Positions 51,389-59,893 of a stretch of 64,000 nucleotides of DNA are shown here, piece after piece (within the stretch, counting starts at the first letter, position 1; each line of letters opens with the position of its first letter). A program made the position numbers and the translations under genes. Source of the DNA: Dorea sp. 5-2. GTDB lineage: Bacteria; Bacillota; Clostridia; Lachnospirales; Lachnospiraceae. The notes under the pieces are model-generated. The model was not told the DNA's origin, made no database searches, and saw only the letters and a program-made list of their open reading frames with translations. The stretch lies in assembly GCF_000403455.2 (NCBI RefSeq), contig NZ_KE159715.1, positions 462,719 to 526,718 on the forward strand. The letters run 5' to 3'.

Positions 51389-52828
51389 ATGATGAAAAAG
51401 ACGAAGGTCATATGTACGCTTGGACCAACGACAGACGAAGAAGAAGTTATGAGAAGCCTGGTCCGCAGAGGTATGGATGTCGCCAGATTCAATTTTTCTC
51501 ATGGAACGCATGAAGAGCAGAAGGCACGGATGGATAAGCTTAAGAAGGTACGTGATGAAGAAGGTAAGCCGATTGCGATTCTTCTGGATACCAAAGGCCC
51601 TGAGATTCGTACAGGTGTATTGAAAGACGGAAAGAAAGTTACGCTGAAGACAGGAGAGACATTCACCCTTACTACAGAAGAGACAAAAGGAGATGCGGAC
51701 CGGGTTTCCATTACATATGGAGGGCTTGTGGACGATGTACAGGTGGGAAGCACGATACTGATCGACGACGGATTGATCGGGCTGCGCGTGAAGGCAAAGA
51801 AGGAGAATGATATCATCTGTACGGTCGTCAACGGCGGTGAGCTTGGTGAGCGTAAGGGCGTGAATGTACCGAACGTACCGGTCAGGCTTCCGGCGATCAC
51901 GGAGAAGGACAGGGAGGATATCCGCTTTGGCGCACAGCAGAAGATAGATTTTATCGCGGCTTCTTTTGTCCGCAATGCGGAGTGTATCTTCGAGATCCGC
52001 GCATTCCTTAAGGAGTGCCAGGCGCCGAATATTCCGATCATCGCGAAGATCGAGAACGCCGAAGGGATCAAGAATATCGATGAGATCATCCGGTGTGCGG
52101 ATGGGATCATGATCGCGAGAGGCGATCTGGGCGTGGAGATCCCGGCGGAGGAAGTTCCGTATCTGCAGAAGATGATCATCCAGAAGTGTAATGCCAACTA
52201 TAAGCCGGTCATTACGGCTACGCAGATGCTGGATTCCATGATGCGTAATCCGCGTCCGACCAGAGCGGAAGTAACAGATGTGGCAAATGCGGTATATGAC
52301 GGGACGGATGCGGTGATGCTGTCCGGCGAGACCGCGAATGGAAAGTATCCGTTGGAAGCGCTGCAGATGATGGTTCACATCATAGAGAATACGGAAGAGC
52401 ATCTGGATTATGAGATGATGATGCGCAAGGCGGAAGAACAGCGGCAGAAGAGCACTTCCAGCGCATTATGCCATGCGGCGGTGACGACCGGATATAATCT
52501 CGGCGCAAAATGCATCATAACGCCGTCCGTATCCGGAGTGACGCCGAGAGTTGTCTCAAAGTTCAAACCGCGTATGGATATCATCGGTGTTACGCCGAAT
52601 GAGGCGACGCTGCGGAGGATGCAGCTCTACTGGGGAGTAAGGCCGTTGAAGTCCATACAGCTGAATTCTACGGAAGATGTCTGCAACGGCGCGATCGATC
52701 TGGTGTGCGCGAAGCAGATGGCGGAGTCAGGGGATATCGTGGTACTGACTGCAGGGATCCCGTCGGCGAATGTGACGTCGGAACGCGGCGGAGTGAGCAA
52801 TATCATGAGAATAGCAGTTGTAGAGTAA
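51389..52828 (+). CDS. pyk: Pyruvate kinase
   Basis: The enzyme makes ATP and pyruvate from phosphoenolpyruvate. The 479-residue product has KTKVICTLGPTTDEEE, ARFNFSHGTHEEQ, LDTKGPEIRTG, the catalytic-lysine region AKIENAEGIKNIDEI, ARGDLGVEIP, and ITATQMLDSM. Length is the short form without the extra C-terminal PEP-utiliser domain of bacilli. It follows the rhomboid-like gene without a terminator, so it is probably read from the promoter at 50338. A strong terminator closes it. Confidence 0.97.
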   Translation: MMKKTKVICTLGPTTDEEEVMRSLVRRGMDVARFNFSHGTHEEQKARMDKLKKVRDEEGKPIAILLDTKGPEIRTGVLKDGKKVTLKTGETFTLTTEETKGDADRVSITYGGLVDDVQVGSTILIDDGLIGLRVKAKKENDIICTVVNGGELGERKGVNVPNVPVRLPAITEKDREDIRFGAQQKIDFIAASFVRNAECIFEIRAFLKECQAPNIPIIAKIENAEGIKNIDEIIRCADGIMIARGDLGVEIPAEEVPYLQKMIIQKCNANYKPVITATQMLDSMMRNPRPTRAEVTDVANAVYDGTDAVMLSGETANGKYPLEALQMMVHIIENTEEHLDYEMMMRKAEEQRQKSTSSALCHAAVTTGYNLGAKCIITPSVSGVTPRVVSKFKPRMDIIGVTPNEATLRRMQLYWGVRPLKSIQLNSTEDVCNGAIDLVCAKQMAESGDIVVLTAGIPSANVTSERGGVSNIMRIAVVE

Positions 52829-52847
52829 GATTTACATAAAGAAGAAG

Positions 52848-52893
52848 GCTGCCGGGGAAACCATTCATACTTATTTCCCCGGCAGCTTTTTTG
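52848..52893 (+). terminator. Strong intrinsic terminator after pyk
   Basis: GCTGCCGGGGAAA (52848-52860) pairs with TTTCCCCGGCAGC (52874-52886), followed by six T. Confidence 0.92.
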
Positions 52894-52937
52894 CTGCCTT
52901 CGCAGTGCAGTTTTTGAAATATTTCTGAATAAATGTA

Positions 52938-52967
52938 TTGACAGAGGGATGAAAAATGGATTATAGT
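52938..52967 (+). promoter_or_regulatory. Promoter of the TrmB-type regulator-lysA operon
   Basis: -35 TTGACA (52938-52943), 18-base spacer, -10 TATAGT (52962-52967), 44 bases upstream of the TTG start. Confidence 0.75.
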
Positions 52968-53010
52968 GTTCCCTGGAAGAACTACTAAAGGGACAGAATG
53001 GGGTGAAAAG

Positions 53011-53721
53011 TTGGAGCAAACATCTTTTACAGAGCGCCTGATGGAATTCAATCTTACACGTCAGGAAGCGAATATATACCAGTGCCTGCTCACCGAGGGG
53101 AAGGTGACAGGGTATGAGGTGGCGAAGCAGACGGGGATATCCCGGTCCAATGCGTATAATTCTCTGGCGAATATGACGGAGAAAGGAGCCGCTTATCTGG
53201 TGGAAGAAGGGAACACGCGTAAATATGTACCGGTACCGTTGGAGGAATTCTGCAAGAACCGTATACGCAGGCTGGAAGAATCGAAGAAATGGCTTGCCAA
53301 GCATGTGCCGACAGAGAAGACGTACATAGAAGGCTATATTACGATCGAAGGCGCGAGCCATATACTGGACAAGGTGCGTAATATCCTGAACCAGGTAGAG
53401 GACAGGGTATATATAAGCCTGACGAGGAATTATCTGCTGCTTTTTGTCGGAGAACTGGAAGATCTGGTGGCGCAAAAGAAGAAAGTCGTGATCATAACGG
53501 ATCAGCCGACGTCATTTGTCAGAGCAAAGGTGTATGTGGGAGAGGACCGGGAGATGCGTATCGGCGTGATCGCAGATTCAAGGTATGTCCTTACGGGAGA
53601 ATATGGCGAAGGAAGCCGGAATACCTGCCTGTATTCCGGACAGAAGAACTTTGTGGAACTTTATAAATCAGCGCTTGCGAACGAGATCAAATTACTATCA
53701 ATGCGAGAGGAGAATCAGTAA
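53011..53721 (+). CDS. TrmB-type helix-turn-helix regulator
   Basis: The 236-residue protein has a TrmB-like winged helix (about 10-75; LTRQEANIYQCLLTEGKVTGYEVAKQ and ISRSNAYNSLANMTEKG) and a C-terminal effector domain resembling TrmB-linked phospholipase-D-like sensor folds (VYISLTRNYLLLFVGELEDLV). The start is TTG 53011 with GGGTG 5 bases upstream; upstream codons lie at the -10 box and cannot be translated. It is 2 bases before lysA, so it probably controls lysine or diaminopimelate metabolism. Sugar sensing, the classical TrmB role, is not supported by context. Confidence 0.82.
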   Translation: MEQTSFTERLMEFNLTRQEANIYQCLLTEGKVTGYEVAKQTGISRSNAYNSLANMTEKGAAYLVEEGNTRKYVPVPLEEFCKNRIRRLEESKKWLAKHVPTEKTYIEGYITIEGASHILDKVRNILNQVEDRVYISLTRNYLLLFVGELEDLVAQKKKVVIITDQPTSFVRAKVYVGEDREMRIGVIADSRYVLTGEYGEGSRNTCLYSGQKNFVELYKSALANEIKLLSMREENQ

Positions 53722-53723
53722 CG

Positions 53724-54995
53724 ATGAAGAAAGAGACATTTGTGACGAAGGAGCAGCTTAACGAGATTGTGAAGGAGTATCCGACTCCCTTTCATCTCTA
53801 TGATGAAAAGGGGATCCGTAAGAATATTAAGGCGTTAAAGGAAGCGTTTTCCTGGAATCAGGGATACAAGGAGTATTTTGCAGTCAAGGCGACGCCGAAT
53901 CCTTTTCTGATCGATATCCTGCGGGAATATGGCTGCGGCTGCGACTGTTCGTCTTATACGGAGCTTATGCTGTCGGAAGCGATAGGAGCGACGGGTGAAG
54001 AGATCATGTTCTCATCGAATGATACGCCTGCCGAGGAATTTGCCTATGCGGACAGGCTGGGAGCGATCATCAATCTGGATGATATTACACATATTGATTT
54101 TCTGGAGAAGACGATCGGCCATATCCCGAAGACGATCAGCTGCCGTTATAATCCGGGCGGGCTGTTCAAGATCAGCAATGATATCATGGATAATCCGGGA
54201 GACGCGAAGTATGGCATGACGACCGAGCAGTTATTTGAAGCGTTCAGGATCCTGAAGGATAAAGGTGCGGAAGAATTCGGGATACACGCGTTTCTGGCGA
54301 GCAATACGGTTACGAATGAATATTATCCGATACTCGCGAAGGTCTTATTCGAGGTTGCAGTGAAACTTAAGAAAGAGACCGGCGTGCATATCAGATTCAT
54401 TAATCTGTCAGGCGGTATAGGGATCCCGTATACTCCGGATCAGGAGCCTAACGATATCCGTATGATCGGAGACGGAGTGCGCAGGGTCTATGAAGAAGTG
54501 CTGGTTCCGGAAGGCATGGGCGATGTTGCCATCTATACAGAGCTTGGACGGTTCATGATGGGACCGTATGGGTGCCTGGTGACCAAGGCGATCCACAGGA
54601 AGAGTACACACAAAGAATATATCGGCGTGGACGCGTGTGCCGTAAACCTGATGCGTCCGGCGATGTACGGCGCGTACCACCATATTACGGTAATGGGAAA
54701 AGAGAAGAAGCCCTGTGATCACCGGTATGATATTGCGGGTTCTCTGTGTGAGAATAATGACAAGTTCGCCATTGACCGTATGCTGCCGGAGATTGATATG
54801 GGGGACCTGCTGGTCATCCACGATACAGGAGCCCATGGATTTGCGATGGGATATAATTACAACGGAAAGTTAAAGTCTGCCGAACTCCTTCTGAAAGAGG
54901 ACGGTTCGGTGCAGATGATCCGCAGGGCGGAGACTCCGGCAGATTATTTCGCTACATTTGACTGCTTTGAGATCGGCAAAAGATTGTCGAAATAA
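53724..54995 (+). CDS. lysA: Diaminopimelate decarboxylase family protein
   Basis: This fold-III PLP enzyme decarboxylates meso-diaminopimelate to lysine. The 423-residue protein has the PLP lysine in YFAVKATPNPFLIDIL, the phosphate-loop LSGGIGIPY, YTELGRFMMGPYG, and the C-terminal GSLCENNDKFA with the active-site Cys-Glu. A few motif residues differ from B. subtilis LysA (for example HAFLASNTV replacing the HSHVGSQI-like segment), so a related amino-acid decarboxylase is possible. It is 2 bases from the regulator. Confidence 0.85.
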   Translation: MKKETFVTKEQLNEIVKEYPTPFHLYDEKGIRKNIKALKEAFSWNQGYKEYFAVKATPNPFLIDILREYGCGCDCSSYTELMLSEAIGATGEEIMFSSNDTPAEEFAYADRLGAIINLDDITHIDFLEKTIGHIPKTISCRYNPGGLFKISNDIMDNPGDAKYGMTTEQLFEAFRILKDKGAEEFGIHAFLASNTVTNEYYPILAKVLFEVAVKLKKETGVHIRFINLSGGIGIPYTPDQEPNDIRMIGDGVRRVYEEVLVPEGMGDVAIYTELGRFMMGPYGCLVTKAIHRKSTHKEYIGVDACAVNLMRPAMYGAYHHITVMGKEKKPCDHRYDIAGSLCENNDKFAIDRMLPEIDMGDLLVIHDTGAHGFAMGYNYNGKLKSAELLLKEDGSVQMIRRAETPADYFATFDCFEIGKRLSK

Positions 54996-55010
54996 GTAAG
55001 ATAGTAAGAG

Positions 55011-55039
55011 TTGATTTTGCATGGCAAAAGGTGTAATAT
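55011..55039 (+). promoter_or_regulatory. Possible promoter of the lipoprotein-HAD genes
   Basis: -35 TTGATT (55011-55016), 17-base spacer, -10 TAATAT (55034-55039). A better -10, TATAAT at 55048-55053, has no matching -35. Confidence 0.5.
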
Positions 55040-55096
55040 ATTGGATGTATAATATTGTAATAATATATAATACTTTGTGAACCAGGAGGAGGAAAC

Positions 55097-55738
55097 ATGA
55101 AAAAAAGAGGAATATTAGCGGCTATACTGATCATGGTCATGACAATGCTCAGCGGATGCGGCGGTATGAGCGCAGAGGATGCACAGTCATATCTTAAGTC
55201 TGTTCTGGACGCCAGTTATAAAGGAGAGTTTGGTACATACGTAGAGTGGACAAAGTCGACGGAGGAAGAAGCAAGGAAGTTATATGAAGCGAATATTGAC
55301 GTGATCATGCAGGAATCAGGACTTACAAGCCTTGGATTGTCCGATGAACTGGTGGCAAACTACAGGCAGTTATTTGAGAATATCATTAATCTGGTAAAAT
55401 ATGAAGTAGGAGAGGCAAAAGAGGCAGGAGATAAGGAGTATACGGTCGACGTAATGTTAGAGCCGTTCGCAGGTTTCGACGGGATCGCGGCTGAAGCGGA
55501 GGCGGCTGTAACGGCAGAATTGGAGAATATGACGGAGATTCCGGAGCAAAGCGCGATCAATGAGATGTACTTCCAGAAGCAGTACGATCTGATGAGTGAG
55601 AGAATAGCGTCTCCGGAGTACGGGGATACGGTAACCGTGACGGTAACGGTGAAGCCGGATGCCAACGGGGTATATTTTATCGAACAGTCTGATATGACGG
55701 CGTTAGACGAAGCGCTGTTCCCGACAGAAAGTTTATAA
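55097..55738 (+). CDS. Putative surface lipoprotein of unknown function
   Basis: The 213-residue protein has a lipoprotein signal peptide (basic start, hydrophobic core, lipobox LSGC with Cys22). The mature part is acidic and helical with a beta region near VTVTVTVKPDANG; no recognised domain except resemblance to DUF5105-like Clostridia lipoproteins, which I cannot confirm. AGGAGGA precedes the start. It is followed 5 bases later by the HAD gene, so it is probably the head of an operon. Confidence 0.8.
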   Translation: MKKRGILAAILIMVMTMLSGCGGMSAEDAQSYLKSVLDASYKGEFGTYVEWTKSTEEEARKLYEANIDVIMQESGLTSLGLSDELVANYRQLFENIINLVKYEVGEAKEAGDKEYTVDVMLEPFAGFDGIAAEAEAAVTAELENMTEIPEQSAINEMYFQKQYDLMSERIASPEYGDTVTVTVTVKPDANGVYFIEQSDMTALDEALFPTESL

Positions 55739-55743
55739 GAGAG

Positions 55744-56370
55744 ATGAAAAGAGAATGTAAGAAGAATGTGATATTCGACATGGGAAATGTACTTCTCACC
55801 TATGATCCGGAGGTGTGCTTAAGGCAGATCGTAAAGGAAGAGGAAGACCGGAAGTTGATCCGGAGGGAGCTGTTTGAGGGACCGGAGTGGATACAGGGAG
55901 ATCTGGGCGAACTCACAGATGAGGAACGATTTGACGGAGTGAGCAGGCGCGTTCCGGAGAGGCTTCATGAAGAACTCAGGCGCTGTACGGTGGAATGGGA
56001 CATGTGTATGCAGCCGGTTGCGCAGGCGAAGGAATTCTGTGAGTATCTGAAGAAGCAGGGATTCGGGATCTATGTATTGTCGAATGCCAGCAGTTCTTTC
56101 TACCGGTATTTTCCGAGGTTTGCCCCGTTCGATTATTTTGACGGGATCGTAGTTTCCTGCGATGTCCATGTGATAAAACCGGATATCCAGATCTATCGGC
56201 ATCTGTTGGAGAAATATGAGCTTCGGGCAGAGGATTGCTTTTTTATTGACGATATCGAGGCGAACATAGCAGGCGCGAAGAAAGCCGGTATAGACGGAGT
56301 TGTATTCAAGGGAGATTTCCGGCAGATAAAAAACAGTATCGAATTTGCCGCCTGGGTTGGTGTATACTAA
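55744..56370 (+). CDS. HAD-superfamily phosphatase (IA-like)
   Basis: The 208-residue protein has motif I FDMGNVLLTY (Asp nucleophile, with Asn instead of the usual second Asp in D-x-G/N-V), motif II LSNASSSF, the motif III lysine in VIKPDIQIYRHLL, and motif IV FIDDIEANIAGA. This is the YihX/epoxide-hydrolase-N-like group of HAD phosphatases, many acting on sugar phosphates or nucleotides. Substrate unknown. It is 5 bases after the lipoprotein gene. Confidence 0.88.
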   Translation: MKRECKKNVIFDMGNVLLTYDPEVCLRQIVKEEEDRKLIRRELFEGPEWIQGDLGELTDEERFDGVSRRVPERLHEELRRCTVEWDMCMQPVAQAKEFCEYLKKQGFGIYVLSNASSSFYRYFPRFAPFDYFDGIVVSCDVHVIKPDIQIYRHLLEKYELRAEDCFFIDDIEANIAGAKKAGIDGVVFKGDFRQIKNSIEFAAWVGVY

Positions 56371-56405
56371 AAGAAATCATAAATGTAAGAAGAGGTGTTT
56401 GGAAT

Positions 56406-56930
56406 ATGGATTTATTAGAAGTAATGAGAAGCCGCAGGAGTGTAAGGACATATACGGGAGAAGCCGTTCCGGAGGAGAAGATCGATCAGATCTTAAAGGC
56501 AGGGCTTCTGTCCGCGTCCGGAAAGAATCTGAAGCCGTGGGAATTCATCGTGGTTCACGATAAAGCGGTCTTGGCAGAACTTACGAAGAGCAGGGCGGCG
56601 GGAGCTGCCATGATCGAGCATGCGGACTGTGCGATCGTTGTGATCGGCGATACGGAGAAGACCGACGTGTGGACGGAGGATTGTTCGGCTGCCATGACGA
56701 ACATGCATCTGATGGCGGATTGCCTTGGAGTCGGAAGCTGTTGGGTGCAGGGAAGGCTTCGCGGGGCGTCTGACGGAAGAACGACGGAGGATTTCATCCG
56801 TGATCTGCTCGGCATACCGGACAAGTATGGCGTGGAAGCGATCCTGTCATTAGGAATGACGAAGGACCATCCGGCGGCGTATTCACTGGACGAGCTTCCG
56901 ATGGAGAAGGTTCATAAAGAGAAATTTTAA
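56406..56930 (+). CDS. Nitroreductase-family FMN oxidoreductase
   Basis: The 174-residue protein is a compact nitroreductase: RRSVRTYTGEAVPEEKIDQIL, SASGKNLKPWEFIVV, DCSAAMTNMHLMADCLGVGSCWVQ and GIPDKYGVEAILSLG. It probably binds FMN and reduces nitro compounds, quinones or flavins with NAD(P)H. It lies 35 bases after the HAD gene and ends before a terminator. Confidence 0.92.
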   Translation: MDLLEVMRSRRSVRTYTGEAVPEEKIDQILKAGLLSASGKNLKPWEFIVVHDKAVLAELTKSRAAGAAMIEHADCAIVVIGDTEKTDVWTEDCSAAMTNMHLMADCLGVGSCWVQGRLRGASDGRTTEDFIRDLLGIPDKYGVEAILSLGMTKDHPAAYSLDELPMEKVHKEKF

Positions 56931-56941
56931 TGAGATGTATA

Positions 56942-56973
56942 AAAATACAGCCCTTTCGGGCTGCATTTTTATA
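56942..56973 (+). terminator. Terminator after the nitroreductase
   Basis: CAGCCC (56948-56953) pairs with GGGCTG (56958-56963) over a TTTC loop, followed by CATTTTTATA. Confidence 0.85.
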
Positions 56974-56981
56974 ATAGCCAT

Positions 56982-57019
56982 GAAAAAAACAGCCACTGAC
57001 GGTATGGCTGTTTTTTCAT
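56982..57019 (-). terminator. Bidirectional terminator, mainly for rpsT
   Basis: GAAAAAAACAGCCA (56982-56995) pairs with TGGCTGTTTTTTC (57005-57017). Read on the minus strand it gives a T-run after the stem for rpsT. Confidence 0.88.
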
Positions 57020-57044
57020 CTATGATTCACAAATAATCTCTTCA

Positions 57045-57308
57045 TTAAGCGATTCCGTTTACGGCTTTTGCCAGACGGGAAATCTTTCTTGAACAGGTAT
57101 TCTTGTGATAAACACCCTTGGTTCCTGCTTTGTTGATCTCAACGGTCGCAGCCTTGAGAGCAGCAGCAGCGGCTTCGGCATCCTTGTTAGCAACAGCAGT
57201 CTCTACTTTCTTTACGTAAGTTTTTACCTTAGACTTGATTGCTTTATTTCTTGCAGCCTTTGTTTCGTTCACTAAGATTCTCTTCTTTGCAGATTTGATA
57301 TTAGCCAA
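57045..57308 (-). CDS. rpsT: 30S ribosomal protein S20
   Basis: The 87-residue basic protein begins ANIKSAKKRILVNETKAARNKA after the initiator and ends HKNTCSRKISRLAKAVNGIA, typical S20. Its start is TTG (57308-57306) behind GGAGGTGGACAAA; no ATG is possible in the aligned position. A UUG start is also used by E. coli rpsT, where it helps control S20 level. It is transcribed against its neighbours; B. subtilis also keeps rpsT beside gpr. Confidence 0.95.
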   Translation of the reverse strand: MANIKSAKKRILVNETKAARNKAIKSKVKTYVKKVETAVANKDAEAAAAALKAATVEINKAGTKGVYHKNTCSRKISRLAKAVNGIA

Positions 57309-57360
57309 TTTGTCCACCTCCAATATCTTATATTTCGATTCATTCGTATCGATGATTGAC

Positions 57361-57393
57361 TTCGTTAGAGCCGGACACGGACGTTCTAACGAA
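57361..57393 (-). promoter_or_regulatory. Hairpin in the rpsT mRNA leader
   Basis: TTCGTTAGA (57361-57369) pairs perfectly with TCTAACGAA (57385-57393). It lies in the roughly 90-base leader between the promoter and rpsT, a place where autogenous control could act; I know of no established S20 leader of this form. Confidence 0.6.
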
Positions 57394-57405
57394 ACATACG
57401 AATTC

Positions 57406-57434
57406 ATTTTAGGGCAAGTATTGGGTTCTGTCAA
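57406..57434 (-). promoter_or_regulatory. Promoter of rpsT
   Basis: On the minus strand: -35 TTGACA (57434-57429), 17-base spacer, -10 TAAAAT (57411-57406). Confidence 0.85.
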
Positions 57435-57498
57435 TACATATTTCTCAAAATATTGTAAAAACTAGCAATTAAATACAATAAAAGTGAGGATGTATGGG

Positions 57499-58488
57499 AT
57501 GATTGAGAAGTATAGCATCAGAACTGACCTTGCTCTGGAGGACAAAGAGCGGTTTGAATCGGACAATGTGGAGGTTCAGGGCGTTTCCCTGAAAGAAGAC
57601 TATGATGAAGAAAGAGAGATCAAGGTAACGACGGTCAAGATCGAGACGGAGAACGGGGCGAAGGTGATGCGGAAACCGGTGGGCACATATATTACCATGG
57701 AAGCGCCGAATATGTCTGTTCCGGATGAGGATTACCATGATGAGATATCCAAAGAACTGGCGAAGTTTCTGGAACGTTTTGTCGAGACGGGGAAGGAGGA
57801 CTGCTCGATCCTGGTGGTGGGGCTCGGCAACCGGAAAGTAACGCCGGATGCGCTGGGACCTTATGTGGTGGATAATCTGAATATAACCCGGCATATCGTG
57901 AAGGAATATGGGAAATACGCTATGGGAGAGGACGAAGTCCGGTTAGTAAGCGCCGTTGTCCCAGGAGTCATGGCGCAGACCGGCATGGAGACGGTAGAGA
58001 TCATCAAGGGAGTCGTGCAGGAGACGAAGCCGGATATGATCATTGCGGTGGATGCCCTGGCGGCAAGGAGTTCAAAGCGCCTGAACCGTACGATCCAGAT
58101 CTCGGATACGGGGATCAATCCAGGTTCGGGGGTGGGGAACCACAGGAATGGGATAACCAGGGAGACGGTGGGTGTGCCGGTGATCGCGATCGGGGTGCCG
58201 ACCGTGGTGGACGCCGCGACGATCGTCAATGATACGATGGAGAACCTGATCCTGGCATTGGAGAGCTCTGAGACACTGCGGGGAGTGGGCGTGGTGATGC
58301 AGGGATACAATGCGGCAGAGAAATACGAACTGGTGAAGGAATTGATCTCTCCGCATCTCAACGGGTTATTTGTGACGCCTAAGGACATTGACGAGACGGT
58401 GAAAAGGATCAGTTATACCATATCAGAGGCGTTGAATATGCTGTTTTCAAAGGGACATGCACATAATCAGGAAATGGGCGTCATATAG
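57499..58488 (+). CDS. gpr: Germination protease GPR
   Basis: GPR degrades small acid-soluble spore proteins at germination; it is made as a zymogen in the forespore. The 329-residue protein has the processing region SIRTDLALEDKE near the N-terminus, VGLGNRKVTPDALGPYV, VPGVMAQTGMET, and DALAARSSKRLNRTIQISDTGI, all family hallmarks. ATG 57499 has GTGAGGA (57484-57490) at 8 bases; GTG 57484 is part of that SD. spoIIP follows, as in B. subtilis, so the organism very probably sporulates. Confidence 0.95.
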   Translation: MIEKYSIRTDLALEDKERFESDNVEVQGVSLKEDYDEEREIKVTTVKIETENGAKVMRKPVGTYITMEAPNMSVPDEDYHDEISKELAKFLERFVETGKEDCSILVVGLGNRKVTPDALGPYVVDNLNITRHIVKEYGKYAMGEDEVRLVSAVVPGVMAQTGMETVEIIKGVVQETKPDMIIAVDALAARSSKRLNRTIQISDTGINPGSGVGNHRNGITRETVGVPVIAIGVPTVVDAATIVNDTMENLILALESSETLRGVGVVMQGYNAAEKYELVKELISPHLNGLFVTPKDIDETVKRISYTISEALNMLFSKGHAHNQEMGVI

Positions 58489-58622
58489 TGTTAATGAACG
58501 GTGTGGAGATCCCCGGCATACGGACCGGGTTGTTTCCACATGGTTTCTAAGACCTGGTATATCATCGCATTCATCCTAAAAAAATAGTGCGGTGATGTAC
58601 CGGATGCATTTGGAGTGATGTT

Positions 58623-59816
58623 GTGGAGAGTGGAAAGCGGATCAGCCGGATCATGATCGGGATCGTGACATGTATACTGGTCATATACACCTGTCTGCAT
58701 TTACCTGTACGTGTGAAGCGAGAAGAGAGGAACCAGGATAAGATGAACCGCATGCTGCTGAAGCAGTCGCAGAAGATGTATCTTCCGGGATTCACATACC
58801 TGGAAGAAGGAGAGGACGGGAGCCTGGAAGACTGGGTGGTGCACAGGGCGATGGAGATGATCCCGGTCGGGACCTATATGGAAGAGAGGGCGGCTTCCCA
58901 CACGGATGTGGAGGATATGGAGACATATCAGATGATCCTTGCCAGTCAGGCAAATGATGAGAACATGGTAGATGAGAACGGCAACCTTGTGCAAGAGGAC
59001 GGGCAGGAAGAGGAGGTGATACAGACCTCAGGCACGCAGATTGATACCTCCATGGAGAAGCTGATGGATTATGAATATCTGCTGGGGAACTTCTACGCGG
59101 TAGATTCGAATACGATGGCAGATCCGGAATTGCTGAACGCACAGAAGCTGATGGGCAAGGATATGAGCCTTGATACGTCGTCGGAGGGGCCTAAGGTTCT
59201 GATCTATCACACGCATTCACAGGAAGCGTTCATAGATTCGGTACAGGGGGATCCGGGGTCGACGATCCTGGGGATGGGCGCCTATCTGTCAGAGCTTTTG
59301 AACGATACATACGGGATCCCGACGGTTCACCATGAGGGCGTCTATGATCTGGTAGACGGAAAGCTGGACCGAAGTATGGCGTATGAACTGGCAGAACCGG
59401 AGATCCAGAAGATATTAAGCGAGAATCCAAGTATCGAAGTGGTGATCGACCTTCACCGTGACGGCGTGGGAGAAGGGACGCATCTGGTAACAGAGGTGAA
59501 CGGGAAGCCTACGGCGCAGATCATGTTTTTCAACGGGCTCAGCAGGACCAGGGCGAACGGCAATATCAGTTATCTGGCGAATCCGTATATCGAAGATAAC
59601 CTGGCGTTTTCCCTGCAGATGCAGATCGCGGCGGTCAATAAGTACCCCGGATTTACCAGGCATATTTATCTGCGGGGGTATCGGTATAACATGCATGTGA
59701 AGCCGAAGACACTTCTGATCGAGGCAGGAGCCCAGACGAATACGGTGGAAGAGATGCGCAATGCGATGGAGGCGCTGGCGGATACGCTGCATACGGTACT
59801 GGGAAACGGTTCATAA
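58623..59816 (+). CDS. spoIIP: Stage II sporulation protein P
   Basis: SpoIIP is the amidase/endopeptidase that, with SpoIID and SpoIIM, drives engulfment. The 397-residue protein has one N-terminal membrane helix (about 11-27) and a C-terminal catalytic domain with IYHTHSQEAF, VVIDLHRDGVG and AGAQTNTVEEM, which supply the zinc ligands and catalytic residues. It starts at GTG 58623 behind GGAGTG. The 134-base gap from gpr has a GTGTGGA/TCCACAT stem that may end gpr. Confidence 0.94.
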   Translation: MESGKRISRIMIGIVTCILVIYTCLHLPVRVKREERNQDKMNRMLLKQSQKMYLPGFTYLEEGEDGSLEDWVVHRAMEMIPVGTYMEERAASHTDVEDMETYQMILASQANDENMVDENGNLVQEDGQEEEVIQTSGTQIDTSMEKLMDYEYLLGNFYAVDSNTMADPELLNAQKLMGKDMSLDTSSEGPKVLIYHTHSQEAFIDSVQGDPGSTILGMGAYLSELLNDTYGIPTVHHEGVYDLVDGKLDRSMAYELAEPEIQKILSENPSIEVVIDLHRDGVGEGTHLVTEVNGKPTAQIMFFNGLSRTRANGNISYLANPYIEDNLAFSLQMQIAAVNKYPGFTRHIYLRGYRYNMHVKPKTLLIEAGAQTNTVEEMRNAMEALADTLHTVLGNGS

Positions 59817-59823
59817 ATTATAT

Positions 59824-59852
59824 TTGAATCGGGCTGCATTTTGTGCTAAGAT
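59824..59852 (+). promoter_or_regulatory. Promoter of the topoisomerase pair
   Basis: -35 TTGAAT (59824-59829), 17-base spacer, -10 TAAGAT (59847-59852) extended by TGc. Confidence 0.7.
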
Positions 59853-59893
59853 AGGGGAAGTGTGGAAAGATACAGGGAAAGGATCTATGAGAA

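Noticed and set aside
52894-53010. Lysine riboswitch upstream of the regulator-lysA operon
   Set aside because: The leader after the promoter is only about 40 bases, far shorter than the lysine aptamer.
57435-57498. Sigma-F/G promoter of gpr
   Set aside because: No pair of elements at the right spacing could be identified with confidence, although forespore control is expected for this gene.
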